Below, in pieces: positions 1 through 5,836 of a stretch of 6,201 nucleotides of DNA (the first letter of the stretch is position 1; every line of letters starts with the position of its first letter). The position numbers were made by a program, and so were the translations under genes. The notes under the pieces were generated by a model. The model worked only from the letters and a program-made list of their open reading frames with translations. It was not told the origin of the DNA and ran no database searches. The stretch covers positions 1 through 6,201 of the forward strand of contig CAKRRX010000147.1 of NCBI GenBank assembly GCA_934394595.1, read 5' to 3'. This DNA comes from an uncultured Blautia sp. Lineage in GTDB: Bacteria; Bacillota; Clostridia; Lachnospirales; Lachnospiraceae.

Positions 1-35
1 AACCAGGTGATAAAGTTGTTGATTTGTGTAAACAT
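1..35 (-). CDS. 5' end of divergent gene under glycine riboswitch control, possibly Na+/alanine-glycine symporter (partial)
   Basis: The minus strand has an ATG at 35-33 followed by an open frame to the window edge, reading MFTQINNFITW (11 residues). A strong ribosome binding site GGAGG (minus strand, 49-45) sits 9 bases before the ATG, immediately after the 3' end of a glycine riboswitch. Both place the start with good confidence. The 11 residues do not identify a family. Glycine riboswitches in Clostridia usually control glycine cleavage genes or AgcS-type sodium/alanine-glycine symporters. The short N-terminus with alternating polar and hydrophobic residues fits an AgcS symporter better than GcvT, but this is inference from context. 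The gene is truncated by the window, not broken. Confidence 0.6.
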   Translation of the reverse strand, partial: MFTQINNFITW

Positions 36-44
36 GTTCTCTTT

Positions 45-136
45 CCTCCATCCTTTTGCCTGAGAGATTAACAGCATGAAACATGCTGCGTACACCTTCG
101 GCGCTCTTCCTTTCATTTTTTGAAGAGACTCTCCTG
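45..136 (-). promoter_or_regulatory. Glycine riboswitch, single recognisable aptamer
   Basis: Read on the minus strand, the segment has the conserved glycine aptamer parts in order. GGAGAG (134-129) opens P1. A 6-bp P2 hairpin follows (arms 127-122 and 109-104), then the core GCGCCGAAGG (104-95). Next is a 7-bp P3 hairpin with an AAA loop (arms 88-82 and 78-72), and last the hallmark CTCTCAGGCAAAAGGA (67-52), whose CTCTC pairs with GAGAG to close P1. The ribosome binding site GGAGG (49-45) lies directly against the 3' end and the start codon follows at 35. No intrinsic terminator fits between aptamer and start codon, so control of translation initiation is more likely than transcription termination. 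The ligand is assigned from the conserved core, as known for this RNA family. Confidence 0.92.
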
Positions 137-141
137 AGTTA

Positions 142-180
142 CGAATAACCTGTTGACTGTACGAGCATGGCGGTCATTCG
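142..180 (-). other. Stem-loop just 5' of the glycine aptamer, possible degenerate (ghost) aptamer
   Basis: In the minus-strand leader, CGAATGACC (180-172) pairs with GGTTATTCG (150-142) to give a 9-bp stem containing one G-U pair, with a 21-base loop. It ends a few bases before the conserved aptamer. It lacks the glycine-binding core, so it is not a second aptamer. Single glycine aptamers are known to keep a reduced flanking structure, the ghost aptamer, that takes the place of the tandem partner, and this helix is in the right place for one on the 5' side. The helix is seen directly; its role is inferred. Confidence 0.55.
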
Positions 181-181
181 T

Positions 182-201
182 ACTGTGTAGAAATACACTG
201 T
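182..201 (-). repeat. Imperfect inverted repeat at the predicted 5' end of the riboswitch leader
   Basis: The arms 182-189 (ACTGTGTA) and 194-201 (TACACTGT) are complementary at seven of eight positions around a 4-base loop. The predicted minus-strand transcription start (about 200) falls at the outer edge of this repeat. It could therefore be a stabilising 5' hairpin of the leader RNA, or a repressor operator overlapping the start site. No specific protein is suggested by the sequence. Confidence 0.4.
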
Positions 202-206
202 TACAT

Positions 207-235
207 AGAATATCACAGGAATTGGCATTTTTCAA
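207..235 (-). promoter_or_regulatory. Sigma-A-type promoter for the riboswitch-controlled gene
   Basis: On the minus strand TTGAAA (235-230) and TATTCT (212-207) are separated by 17 bases, and the -10 box is preceded by TGA, giving an extended -10 (TGnTATTCT). The start site would be near base 200, just upstream of all the leader helices and about 165 bases before the start codon. Location, spacing and match to the consensus agree well. Confidence 0.65.
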
Positions 236-250
236 TATATTTTATATGTT
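222..250 (+). promoter_or_regulatory. Candidate sigma-A-type promoter of the transporter operon
   Basis: TTGGCA (222-227, five of six consensus bases) is followed after 17 bases by TATGTT (245-250, four of six). Transcription would start near 257 and give a leader of about 137 bases before the binding-protein gene. The element overlaps the divergent promoter: the minus-strand -35 box (230-235) lies inside this spacer. A second candidate closer to the gene is listed separately, so this is one of two possibilities. Confidence 0.42.
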
Positions 251-265
251 TTTATAAAAAAACAT
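246..265. repeat. Perfect A+T-rich inverted repeat in the divergent control region
   Basis: ATGTTTTT (246-253) and AAAAACAT (258-265) are perfect inverted copies around a 4-base centre. The repeat overlaps the -10 box and predicted start site of the upstream plus-strand promoter candidate, a position typical of a repressor operator. It might also simply reflect the very A+T-rich local composition. No regulator can be assigned. Confidence 0.4.
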
Positions 266-342
266 TCCAAAAGAGAATGAGTTTACAGGAAAACAGAATG
301 CGTCAATATCCCCCCACCAGGCTTATGAATATCGCAAAGCTC

Positions 343-351
343 TGTTATCAT
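343..351 (+). promoter_or_regulatory. Candidate extended -10 promoter close to the binding-protein gene
   Basis: TGTTATCAT fits the extended -10 pattern TGnTATnAT, with TATCAT at 346-351. At 17-base spacing the -35 position is poor (TTATGA, 323-328). A weak -35 with a good -10 is common in promoters that need an activator, which would suit the AraC-family gene at the end of this operon. The start would be near 358, just before the ribosome binding site at 381-385. The box lies within a small inverted repeat, CTGTT (342-346) and AACAG (356-360). Confidence 0.35.
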
Positions 352-393
352 AGACAACAGGTATTAATTAAGAAAAAAGTGAGGGAACGACAA

Positions 394-1935
394 ATGAAAA
401 AGAAAACACTCATGATAGCCGGAACTGTTTTGGCTATGACACTGGCATGTGCCAAAACAGCGATGACTGTATCTGCTGAGGGGGGAACTCTGGTTTATGG
501 AAGCGGTGATTATACCAGAATCAATCCTGCAATGGACGAGCATGGTGAAATCAATATTCTGATCTTTAACGGATTAACAGCTCATGACGGAGATAACCAG
601 GTAGTACCTGCACTGGCCAAGAGCTGGGATTTCGATGATGAAACCAATACCTACACATTCCATATGGTGGAAGATGCAAAGTGGCAGGATGGTGAGCCTG
701 TAACAGCAGAGGATGTTAAATTCACGATCGAAGCCATCATGGATCCGGAAAACGGCTCCGAGAATGCACCAAACTATGAAGATGTTGAGGAAATCAATGT
801 AATCGATGATCACACAGTTGCATTTAAACTGGAAGACAAAAACGTTGCATTTCTTGACTACATGACCATGGCTGTACTTCCGAAGCATCTGCTGGAGGGG
901 GAAGATATGCAGACCTCTGATTTCTTCCGTCATCCCATCGGAACAGGCCCATACATGATTGAGTCCTGGGATGAAGGACAGGCAATCACACTGACAAAGA
1001 ACGAGAATTATTTTAAAGGCGAGCCAAACATTGACAAGGTTGTATTTAAGATCGTACCAGATGATAATGCAAAGGCACTGCAGTTAAAATCAGGAGAGTT
1101 GAATCTTGCACTGTTAACACCGAAGGATGCAGCTACATTTGCAGAGGATGATGCATTTACCTGCTATGATATGAAGACTGCCGATTATCGTGGTATCATG
1201 TTCAACTTTGGCAATGAGTACTGGCAGAAGAACCGTGACCTGATCCCGGCTGTATGCTATGCACTTGATCGTGAAGCAATCATTAATGCAGTTATCCTGG
1301 GACAGGGAATGCCTGCTTACGGCCCTCTTCAGAGAAATATCTATAATAACGAAAATGTAGAGCATTACGATTATGATCCGGAAAAAGCAAAAGAAATTCT
1401 GGAAGAAGCAGGATGCGAAATGGGTGATGACGGCTTCTATTACCGTGACGGTGAAAAAGTCGGATTTGTGATCAGCGTAAGTGCAGGAGATCAGGTGCGT
1501 ATTGATATGGCTCAGATCGCAGCTCAGGAGCTGAAGGAAATCGGTATGGATGTATCCGTTGATATTCCGGCACAGACAGACTGGGCTGGACAGATGGCAT
1601 TCCTGATCGGATGGGGAAGCCCATTTGACGCTGATGACCATACATACAAAGTATTTGGAACAGATAAGGGAGCGAACTACTCCAGCTATTCTAACGAAAA
1701 AGTGGATCAGTACCTGACAGAAGCAAGACAGTCATCTGACCCTGAGGTTCGTGCAGAGGCTTATGCGAAGTTCCAGGAAGCTCTGGCAGAGGATCCTGCC
1801 TATGCAATGATCTGTTATATTGACGCAAACTATGTTGCAGACAGCAATATTAAGGGAATCGATCCTGATACTGTTATGGGGCATCATGGAGTTGGTATTT
1901 TCTGGAATGTTGCAGACTGGACAATAGAAGAATAA
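394..1935 (+). CDS. Extracellular substrate-binding protein of an Opp/Dpp-family ABC importer (SBP_bac_5)
   Basis: This 513-residue protein captures the ligand outside the membrane and delivers it to the permeases encoded downstream. Residues 1-28 form an export signal (Lys-rich start, hydrophobic stretch 5-19) with a likely signal peptidase I site after VSA-28. A Cys at 19 is preceded by TLA, a poor lipobox, so lipid anchoring is uncertain. Family 5 hallmarks follow: INPAMDEH near 43-50, WDFDDETNTYTFHM at 78-91, the W97-x-D-G segment with VTAEDVKF at 103-110, GTGPYMIESWD at 183-193, and a C-terminal lobe with GWGSPFDADDHTYKVFGTDK at 406-425. Length is normal for the family. I chose ATG 394 because GAGGG (381-385) lies 8 bases upstream and the signal peptide starts there; the frame stays open upstream to ATG 277, but those 39 residues do not look like a protein start. 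Peptide is the default ligand; oligosaccharide or metal-chelate ligands occur in the same family. Confidence 0.93.
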   Translation: MKKKTLMIAGTVLAMTLACAKTAMTVSAEGGTLVYGSGDYTRINPAMDEHGEINILIFNGLTAHDGDNQVVPALAKSWDFDDETNTYTFHMVEDAKWQDGEPVTAEDVKFTIEAIMDPENGSENAPNYEDVEEINVIDDHTVAFKLEDKNVAFLDYMTMAVLPKHLLEGEDMQTSDFFRHPIGTGPYMIESWDEGQAITLTKNENYFKGEPNIDKVVFKIVPDDNAKALQLKSGELNLALLTPKDAATFAEDDAFTCYDMKTADYRGIMFNFGNEYWQKNRDLIPAVCYALDREAIINAVILGQGMPAYGPLQRNIYNNENVEHYDYDPEKAKEILEEAGCEMGDDGFYYRDGEKVGFVISVSAGDQVRIDMAQIAAQELKEIGMDVSVDIPAQTDWAGQMAFLIGWGSPFDADDHTYKVFGTDKGANYSSYSNEKVDQYLTEARQSSDPEVRAEAYAKFQEALAEDPAYAMICYIDANYVADSNIKGIDPDTVMGHHGVGIFWNVADWTIEE

Positions 1936-1955
1936 AGAAAGACATTGAATGTGAC

Positions 1956-1979
1956 GGGGGCACGGGTGTGCCCCCTTTT
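1956..1979 (+). terminator. Intergenic stem-loop with T run, likely partial terminator or attenuator
   Basis: GGGGGCAC (1956-1963) and GTGCCCCC (1968-1975) form a perfect 8-bp G+C-rich stem with a GGGT loop, followed by only four T residues and a C. It begins 20 bases after the binding-protein stop codon and ends 25 bases before the next start codon. The remaining transporter genes have no obvious promoter of their own here, so it probably stops only part of the transcripts, or protects the 3' end of the upstream message. Either way binding protein would be made in excess over the membrane complex, as is common in ABC importer operons. Confidence 0.75.
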
Positions 1980-2004
1980 CACACGATTGGATAAAGGACA
2001 AAAA

Positions 2005-3018
2005 ATGGAACATTTATTAGAGGTAAAACATCTTTCCGTGAGCATAGACAGCCCTACCGGTGAAGTAAAGGCGGTTAGGGATGTTTCTTTTGCGTTAAAG
2101 AAGGGAGAAGTGCTGGCCATTGTAGGGGAATCCGGCTGTGGAAAAAGTGTGCTTTGTAAAAGTATTATGAAGCTTATGCCTAAGAGTGCCAGAATAAAAA
2201 GCGGAAGCATCTCCATTAATGGACAGGATATTACAGGTTACCGGGAAAAAGACATGCAGAAATTGCGCGGAAAAGTGTTTTCCATGATCTTTCAGGATCC
2301 TATGACATCTCTGAATCCCACCATAAAAATCGGAAAACAGATTGCGGAAGCTGTGATGATTCACAGAAAGGACTATACGAAGGATCAGGTATACGAAAGA
2401 GTACTGGAGCTTATGGAACTGGTGGGAATTACTCATCCAAAGGAACGTTATCATCAGTATCCCTGGCAATTCTCCGGTGGAATGCGTCAGAGATGTGTTA
2501 TGGCCATTGCACTGGCTGCTGATCCGGATATTTTATTTGCAGATGAACCAACCACTGCCCTGGATGTGACCATTCAGGCTCAGATACTGGATCTTCTCAG
2601 GGAAATCCAGATGAAGTTGGGAACTGCTACGATCCTGGTTTCTCACGATTTGGGAGTAGTTGCAAGGGTAGCTGACCGGGTAGCTGTAATGTATGCCGGT
2701 AAGATCGTGGAGATCGGTACAGCAGAGGAAGTATATTATGACCCAAGACACCCTTACACCTGGGGGCTGATGAAATCACTTCCTGCATTTGCAAATGGAA
2801 AGGAGCAGCTGTATACAATCCCTGGCATGCCGCCTACATTGACAGGACCGTTAAAAGGGGATGCTTTTGCATGCAGAAATGAATATGCCCTGAATATTGA
2901 CTATGAGGAAATGCCGCCTATGTTCCGGATAACAGACACCCATTATGCGGCAACCTGGCTTCTGGACCCGAGAGCACCGAAGATCAAATCACCTATGGAG
3001 GAACGAAGCATTGAATAA
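2005..3018 (+). CDS. oppD: ABC importer ATPase, OppD/DppD/AmiE type
   Basis: This 337-residue cytoplasmic subunit hydrolyses ATP and pairs with the next gene's product to power uptake. Visible motifs are Walker A GESGCGKS (41-48), Q-loop Gln97 in FQDPMTSLNP, signature FSGGM (156-160), Walker B ILFADEP with D180 and E181, D-loop ALD (185-187), and switch His214 in SHDLG. The C-terminal oligopeptide-transporter extension (HPYTWGL near 249-255, then IPGMPP at 272-277) separates it from other ABC ATPases. The three cysteines found there in many OppD/DppD proteins are replaced by D286, N292 and D299, as I recall for AmiE/OppD of streptococci and lactococci. The start is ATG 2005: AAAGGA (1993-1998) precedes it by 6 bases, whereas the in-frame ATG at 1945 would translate through the stem-loop at 1956-1979 and adds residues foreign to the family. 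Confidence 0.93.
   Translation: MEHLLEVKHLSVSIDSPTGEVKAVRDVSFALKKGEVLAIVGESGCGKSVLCKSIMKLMPKSARIKSGSISINGQDITGYREKDMQKLRGKVFSMIFQDPMTSLNPTIKIGKQIAEAVMIHRKDYTKDQVYERVLELMELVGITHPKERYHQYPWQFSGGMRQRCVMAIALAADPDILFADEPTTALDVTIQAQILDLLREIQMKLGTATILVSHDLGVVARVADRVAVMYAGKIVEIGTAEEVYYDPRHPYTWGLMKSLPAFANGKEQLYTIPGMPPTLTGPLKGDAFACRNEYALNIDYEEMPPMFRITDTHYAATWLLDPRAPKIKSPMEERSIE
2997..3001 (+). promoter_or_regulatory. Ribosome binding site that fixes a TTG start for the second ATPase gene
   Basis: GGAGG lies inside the last codons of the upstream ATPase gene and exactly 9 bases before TTG 3011-3013. No ATG or GTG in that frame is at a workable distance: ATG 2945 is far upstream, and GTG 3023 is 21 bases beyond the site. 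The site therefore decides the start. Confidence 0.8.
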
Positions 3019-3931
3019 AGAAGTGTTATTGGATGTCAGACATCTGACCCAGCAGTTTCATCTGACGAAAAAGGTCACAGTGAAGGCTGTGGATGATGTT
3101 TCCTTTCAGATCCACAGAGGCGAAATATTTGGTCTGGTGGGAGAATCCGGTTCCGGAAAATCCACGGTAGCCAGATGTCTGATGAATATTTATCAGCCAG
3201 CAGAAGGTGAAATCTGGTATAACAATGTGAATATCTGCGATAAAAAAGAATTTCGAAAAAATAAAAAAATGCTGCAGACCAGAAGGCAGATGATCTTTCA
3301 GGATTCTGCATCCAGTCTGAATCAGAAAATGAAAGTGGAAGATATTATTGCAGAACCAATGAAAATCCAGCATATCACACCAAAAAGAGGAAGCTATCGA
3401 AAAGAAGCAGCCTTTCAGATGAAATATGTGGGCTTAGAGAACAGTTATCTGGAACGGTATCCATCTGAACTGTCTGGAGGACAGAGACAGCGTGTAGCCA
3501 TAGCAAGATCCTTATGTATGGAGCCGGAATTTCTGGTAGCAGATGAGCCCATTGCTTCTCTGGATGTGTCCATTCAGGCTCAGATCGTGAACCTGTTCCG
3601 ACATTTACAGGAAGAGCACGGCTTTACATTTCTGTTTATTGCCCATGACCTGGCCATGGTGGAATATCTTTGCGACCGGGTGGGGGTTATGTATCAGGGA
3701 AGACTGGTAGAACTGGCGTCCTCAGAGGAACTGTATGCCAATCCGGTACATCCTTATACGAAAACCCTGCTGTCAGCAATACCTGTTCCGGATCCGATCC
3801 GGGAAAGAGCAAGGATTTTGCAGTACTACGATGGGGAAGGAATGGAAAACAGTGTGTGGACGGAAGTGTCACCAGGGCATTTCGCAATGCTTCCATGTGA
3901 GAAAAATGAAAAAGGAGTACAGCAAGGATGA
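3011..3931 (+). CDS. oppF: ABC importer ATPase, OppF/DppF type, with TTG start
   Basis: The partner ATPase of the importer, 306 residues when started at TTG 3011. The protein then opens MNKEVLLDVRHLTQQF, the normal N-terminus for OppF. Motifs are Walker A GESGSGKS (44-51), Q-loop Gln97 in FQDSASSLN, canonical signature LSGGQ (154-158), Walker B FLVADEP with D178 and E179, D-loop SLD (183-185), and switch His212 in AHDLA. The C-terminal segment NPVHPYTKTLLSAIPVPDP (244-262) is typical of peptide-importer ATPases; the tail SPGHFAMLPC matches the OppF end, without a full cysteine cluster. The gene overlaps the previous one by 8 bases (3011-3018), suggesting translational coupling. An in-frame ATG at 2945 would add 22 residues and overlap the previous gene by 74 bases; it is unlikely. 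With its neighbour it forms an ATPase heterodimer in which both sites look intact. Confidence 0.92.
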   Translation: MNKEVLLDVRHLTQQFHLTKKVTVKAVDDVSFQIHRGEIFGLVGESGSGKSTVARCLMNIYQPAEGEIWYNNVNICDKKEFRKNKKMLQTRRQMIFQDSASSLNQKMKVEDIIAEPMKIQHITPKRGSYRKEAAFQMKYVGLENSYLERYPSELSGGQRQRVAIARSLCMEPEFLVADEPIASLDVSIQAQIVNLFRHLQEEHGFTFLFIAHDLAMVEYLCDRVGVMYQGRLVELASSEELYANPVHPYTKTLLSAIPVPDPIRERARILQYYDGEGMENSVWTEVSPGHFAMLPCEKNEKGVQQG

Positions 3932-4932
3932 GACCGAAAAAGCTGACATATTATGGTAAAAAATGTCTGATATTCCTGATTTCCGTGTTTATATTGTCGG
4001 TTGCAGTATTTTACGTGGCACGTCTTGCCCCGGGAGATCCTTTGATCTCCTATTACGGTGACCGTACAGAGAAAATGAGCCCGGAGGAACGGGAGTGGGC
4101 TATGGAAAAGCTGGGGCTGAACGAGCCGATCTCTACCCAGTATGTAAAGTGGGTAAAGAATGCTTTTCATGGAGAATTCGGAATTTCTTTTAAATATAAA
4201 CAGGATGTAGCAGAAGTAATTGGTGGACGAATTGGAAATACACTGCTTCTTGGAGGTGTTGGATTTCTGCTTATTTTTGCAGGTTCCTTGCTTCTTGGAA
4301 TTCTCTGTGCCTGGAAAGAGAACAGTTTGGCAGATAAGATACTGTGTAAGCTGGGAACCATATCCAGCTGTATTCCGGAATTCTGGATGGCATTAGTGCT
4401 GATCCTTGTTTTTTCCGTAAATCTCAGGATCTTGCCAAGCAGCGGCGCTTACAGCACCCAGAAGGCAGGTGATATTGGAGACAGGATCCTTCATCTGATC
4501 ATGCCATTGACAATTGTAGTTTTGGAGCATCTCTGGTATTATGCTTATATAATCCGGAATAAAATCCTGGAAGAAGTTCGTGCGGATTATGTGCTGCTTG
4601 CAAAGGCAAAGGGCTTAAATAAGAGGACGCTTATGTTCCGTCATTGTATCCGAAATGTAATGCCGGCTTATCTGAGTATTATGGCTATTGCAGTACCTCA
4701 CGTGCTGGGGGGAACTTATGTGGTAGAAAGTGTGTTTTCTTATCCGGGAATCGGGGCATTGTCCTATGAAAGTGCCAGATATCATGATTATAATCTGCTG
4801 ATGCTCCTTTGCATGATGTCTGGAATCCTGGTGATTTTCTGTAATATTGTCAGCCAGACGATCAATGAACAGATCGATCCGCGAATGAAGGATGAAGTAA
4901 TAACCGAGAAATCGGAGGTAGTGGAAGGATGA
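3928..4932 (+). CDS. oppB: ABC importer permease, OppB/DppB/NikB type
   Basis: A 334-residue membrane protein, one half of the translocation channel. Six membrane segments are visible at roughly 11-31, 103-127, 143-166, 187-209, 248-270 and 290-312. Family marks are APGDP (34-38) after the first segment, the extracytoplasmic stretch with LGLNEPISTQYVKW (62-75) and GEFGISF (82-88), and the EAA coupling loop at about 216-246 (EVRADYVLLAKAKGL, then RHCIRNVMP) that contacts the ATPases. VVESVFSYPGIGAL (265-278) is the usual end of the domain. The start ATG overlaps the previous stop as ATGA; AAAGGAG (3911-3917) lies 10 bases before it. The B-type role is clear; the symbol follows its ATPase partners, since sequence alone does not separate Opp, Dpp and Nik members. 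Confidence 0.92.
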   Translation: MRPKKLTYYGKKCLIFLISVFILSVAVFYVARLAPGDPLISYYGDRTEKMSPEEREWAMEKLGLNEPISTQYVKWVKNAFHGEFGISFKYKQDVAEVIGGRIGNTLLLGGVGFLLIFAGSLLLGILCAWKENSLADKILCKLGTISSCIPEFWMALVLILVFSVNLRILPSSGAYSTQKAGDIGDRILHLIMPLTIVVLEHLWYYAYIIRNKILEEVRADYVLLAKAKGLNKRTLMFRHCIRNVMPAYLSIMAIAVPHVLGGTYVVESVFSYPGIGALSYESARYHDYNLLMLLCMMSGILVIFCNIVSQTINEQIDPRMKDEVITEKSEVVEG

Positions 4933-5816
4933 CTAATAATTCATTTGAACTGGCAGGCAGCCGCAGAACAGTAGAAGCAATTCCGGAAAAAAAGAAAAAA
5001 TGGTACAAGGGAAAGCCTGTAGTTTCTGTTGTGGTATTACTGCTTATTGTGCTTGGCTGTCTGTGCGCAGAAATGATCATGACAAAAGATCCTACGTATA
5101 TGGACCTTTTGAATTACAATAAAGCACCGGATAAAGAATTCCTTTTTGGTACAGATACCATGGGAAGAGATATTTTTTCCATGATCTGGTACGGAGGCAG
5201 AATCTCACTTATGATCGGTGGGCTGGCTACAGTGATCTCCACCTTTATTGCAGTGGTAATCGGCGCATTCAGTGGCGTGGCACCGGCATGGCTGGATGAG
5301 CTGATCATGAGATTTACGGAAGTATTTTTAAGTATTCCTTCCCTTCTTCTGATCATATTATTACAGGCTATTATAGGGGATGCAAATGTATTCAGTCTGT
5401 CCTTTGTGATCGGAGTGACCAGCTGGACAAGCATTGCAAAGGTTGTGCGTACTGAGGTGCGACAGATCCGAAACAGTGAGTATATTATTGCAGCAAGATG
5501 CATGGGATCCGGGTTCTTTCACATTTTGTGGAAGCATCTGGTACCGAACTTTTTTTCCTCGATTATGTTTATGGTCGTTATGAATGTAAGGACTGCCATG
5601 ATCTCAGAGGCCACCTTAAGCTTTATGGGAATTGGTCTTCCCATAGAAGTAATTACCTGGGGAAGTATGCTGTCCTTGTCTGAAAAAGCATTGATGACAG
5701 GATCCTGGTGGATCATTCTGATCCCCGGATTTTTTCTTGTTGCGACAGTGCTTTGCCTGACAAATATCGGAAATGCCTGCCAAGAGCAGGGAAACCGTAA
5801 GGAAAGTAATTTTTAG
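4929..5816 (+). CDS. oppC: ABC importer permease, OppC/DppC/NikC type
   Basis: The second channel half, 295 residues. A short cytoplasmic N-terminus ends in a Lys-rich stretch (21-29) before membrane segment 1 (31-52). The OppC N-terminal mark FGTDTMGRDIFSMIWYGGR (73-91) follows. Further membrane segments lie at about 93-117, 129-149, 153-172, 209-228 and 260-280. The EAA loop at 176-207 (EVRQIRNSEYIIAARCMG, then HLVPN) is intact, and EATLSFMGIGLP (227-238) is the usual segment after it. The start ATG overlaps the previous stop as ATGA, and GGAGG (4914-4918) is 10 bases upstream, so the two permeases are translationally coupled and probably made in equal amounts. As with the first permease, the C-type role is secure and the substrate is not. 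Confidence 0.92.
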   Translation: MTNNSFELAGSRRTVEAIPEKKKKWYKGKPVVSVVVLLLIVLGCLCAEMIMTKDPTYMDLLNYNKAPDKEFLFGTDTMGRDIFSMIWYGGRISLMIGGLATVISTFIAVVIGAFSGVAPAWLDELIMRFTEVFLSIPSLLLIILLQAIIGDANVFSLSFVIGVTSWTSIAKVVRTEVRQIRNSEYIIAARCMGSGFFHILWKHLVPNFFSSIMFMVVMNVRTAMISEATLSFMGIGLPIEVITWGSMLSLSEKALMTGSWWIILIPGFFLVATVLCLTNIGNACQEQGNRKESNF

Positions 5817-5836
5817 CAGAAAGCAGATTTTTTATT

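Noticed and set aside
131..206. A complete second glycine aptamer upstream of the first
   Set aside because: Only helices are present; the conserved CCGAAGG and CAGGCAAAAGG core segments occur once in the leader.
277..393. In-frame 39-codon N-terminal extension of the binding protein from ATG 277
   Set aside because: The extension is rich in Arg, Gln and Tyr and would bury the export signal; a ribosome binding site and typical signal peptide both point to ATG 394.
1114..1641. Long minus-strand open frame (175 codons) inside the binding-protein gene
   Set aside because: It lies antisense to a strongly conserved protein, its translation is rich in Cys, His and Ile without domain features, and it arises from codon bias of the plus-strand gene.
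1945..2004. In-frame 20-codon extension of the first ATPase from ATG 1945
   Set aside because: It runs through the G+C-rich stem-loop at 1956-1979, has no good ribosome binding site, and AAAGGA six bases before ATG 2005 marks the real start.
3670..3959. Short plus-strand open frames overlapping the end of the second ATPase gene
   Set aside because: They sit in other frames of a recognised gene, have no suitable ribosome binding site and no recognisable protein features.
5817..5836. Terminator or promoter between the last permease and the AraC-family gene
   Set aside because: The 20-base gap holds a T run but no stem before it and no -10/-35 pair, so read-through from the transporter genes is the simplest view.
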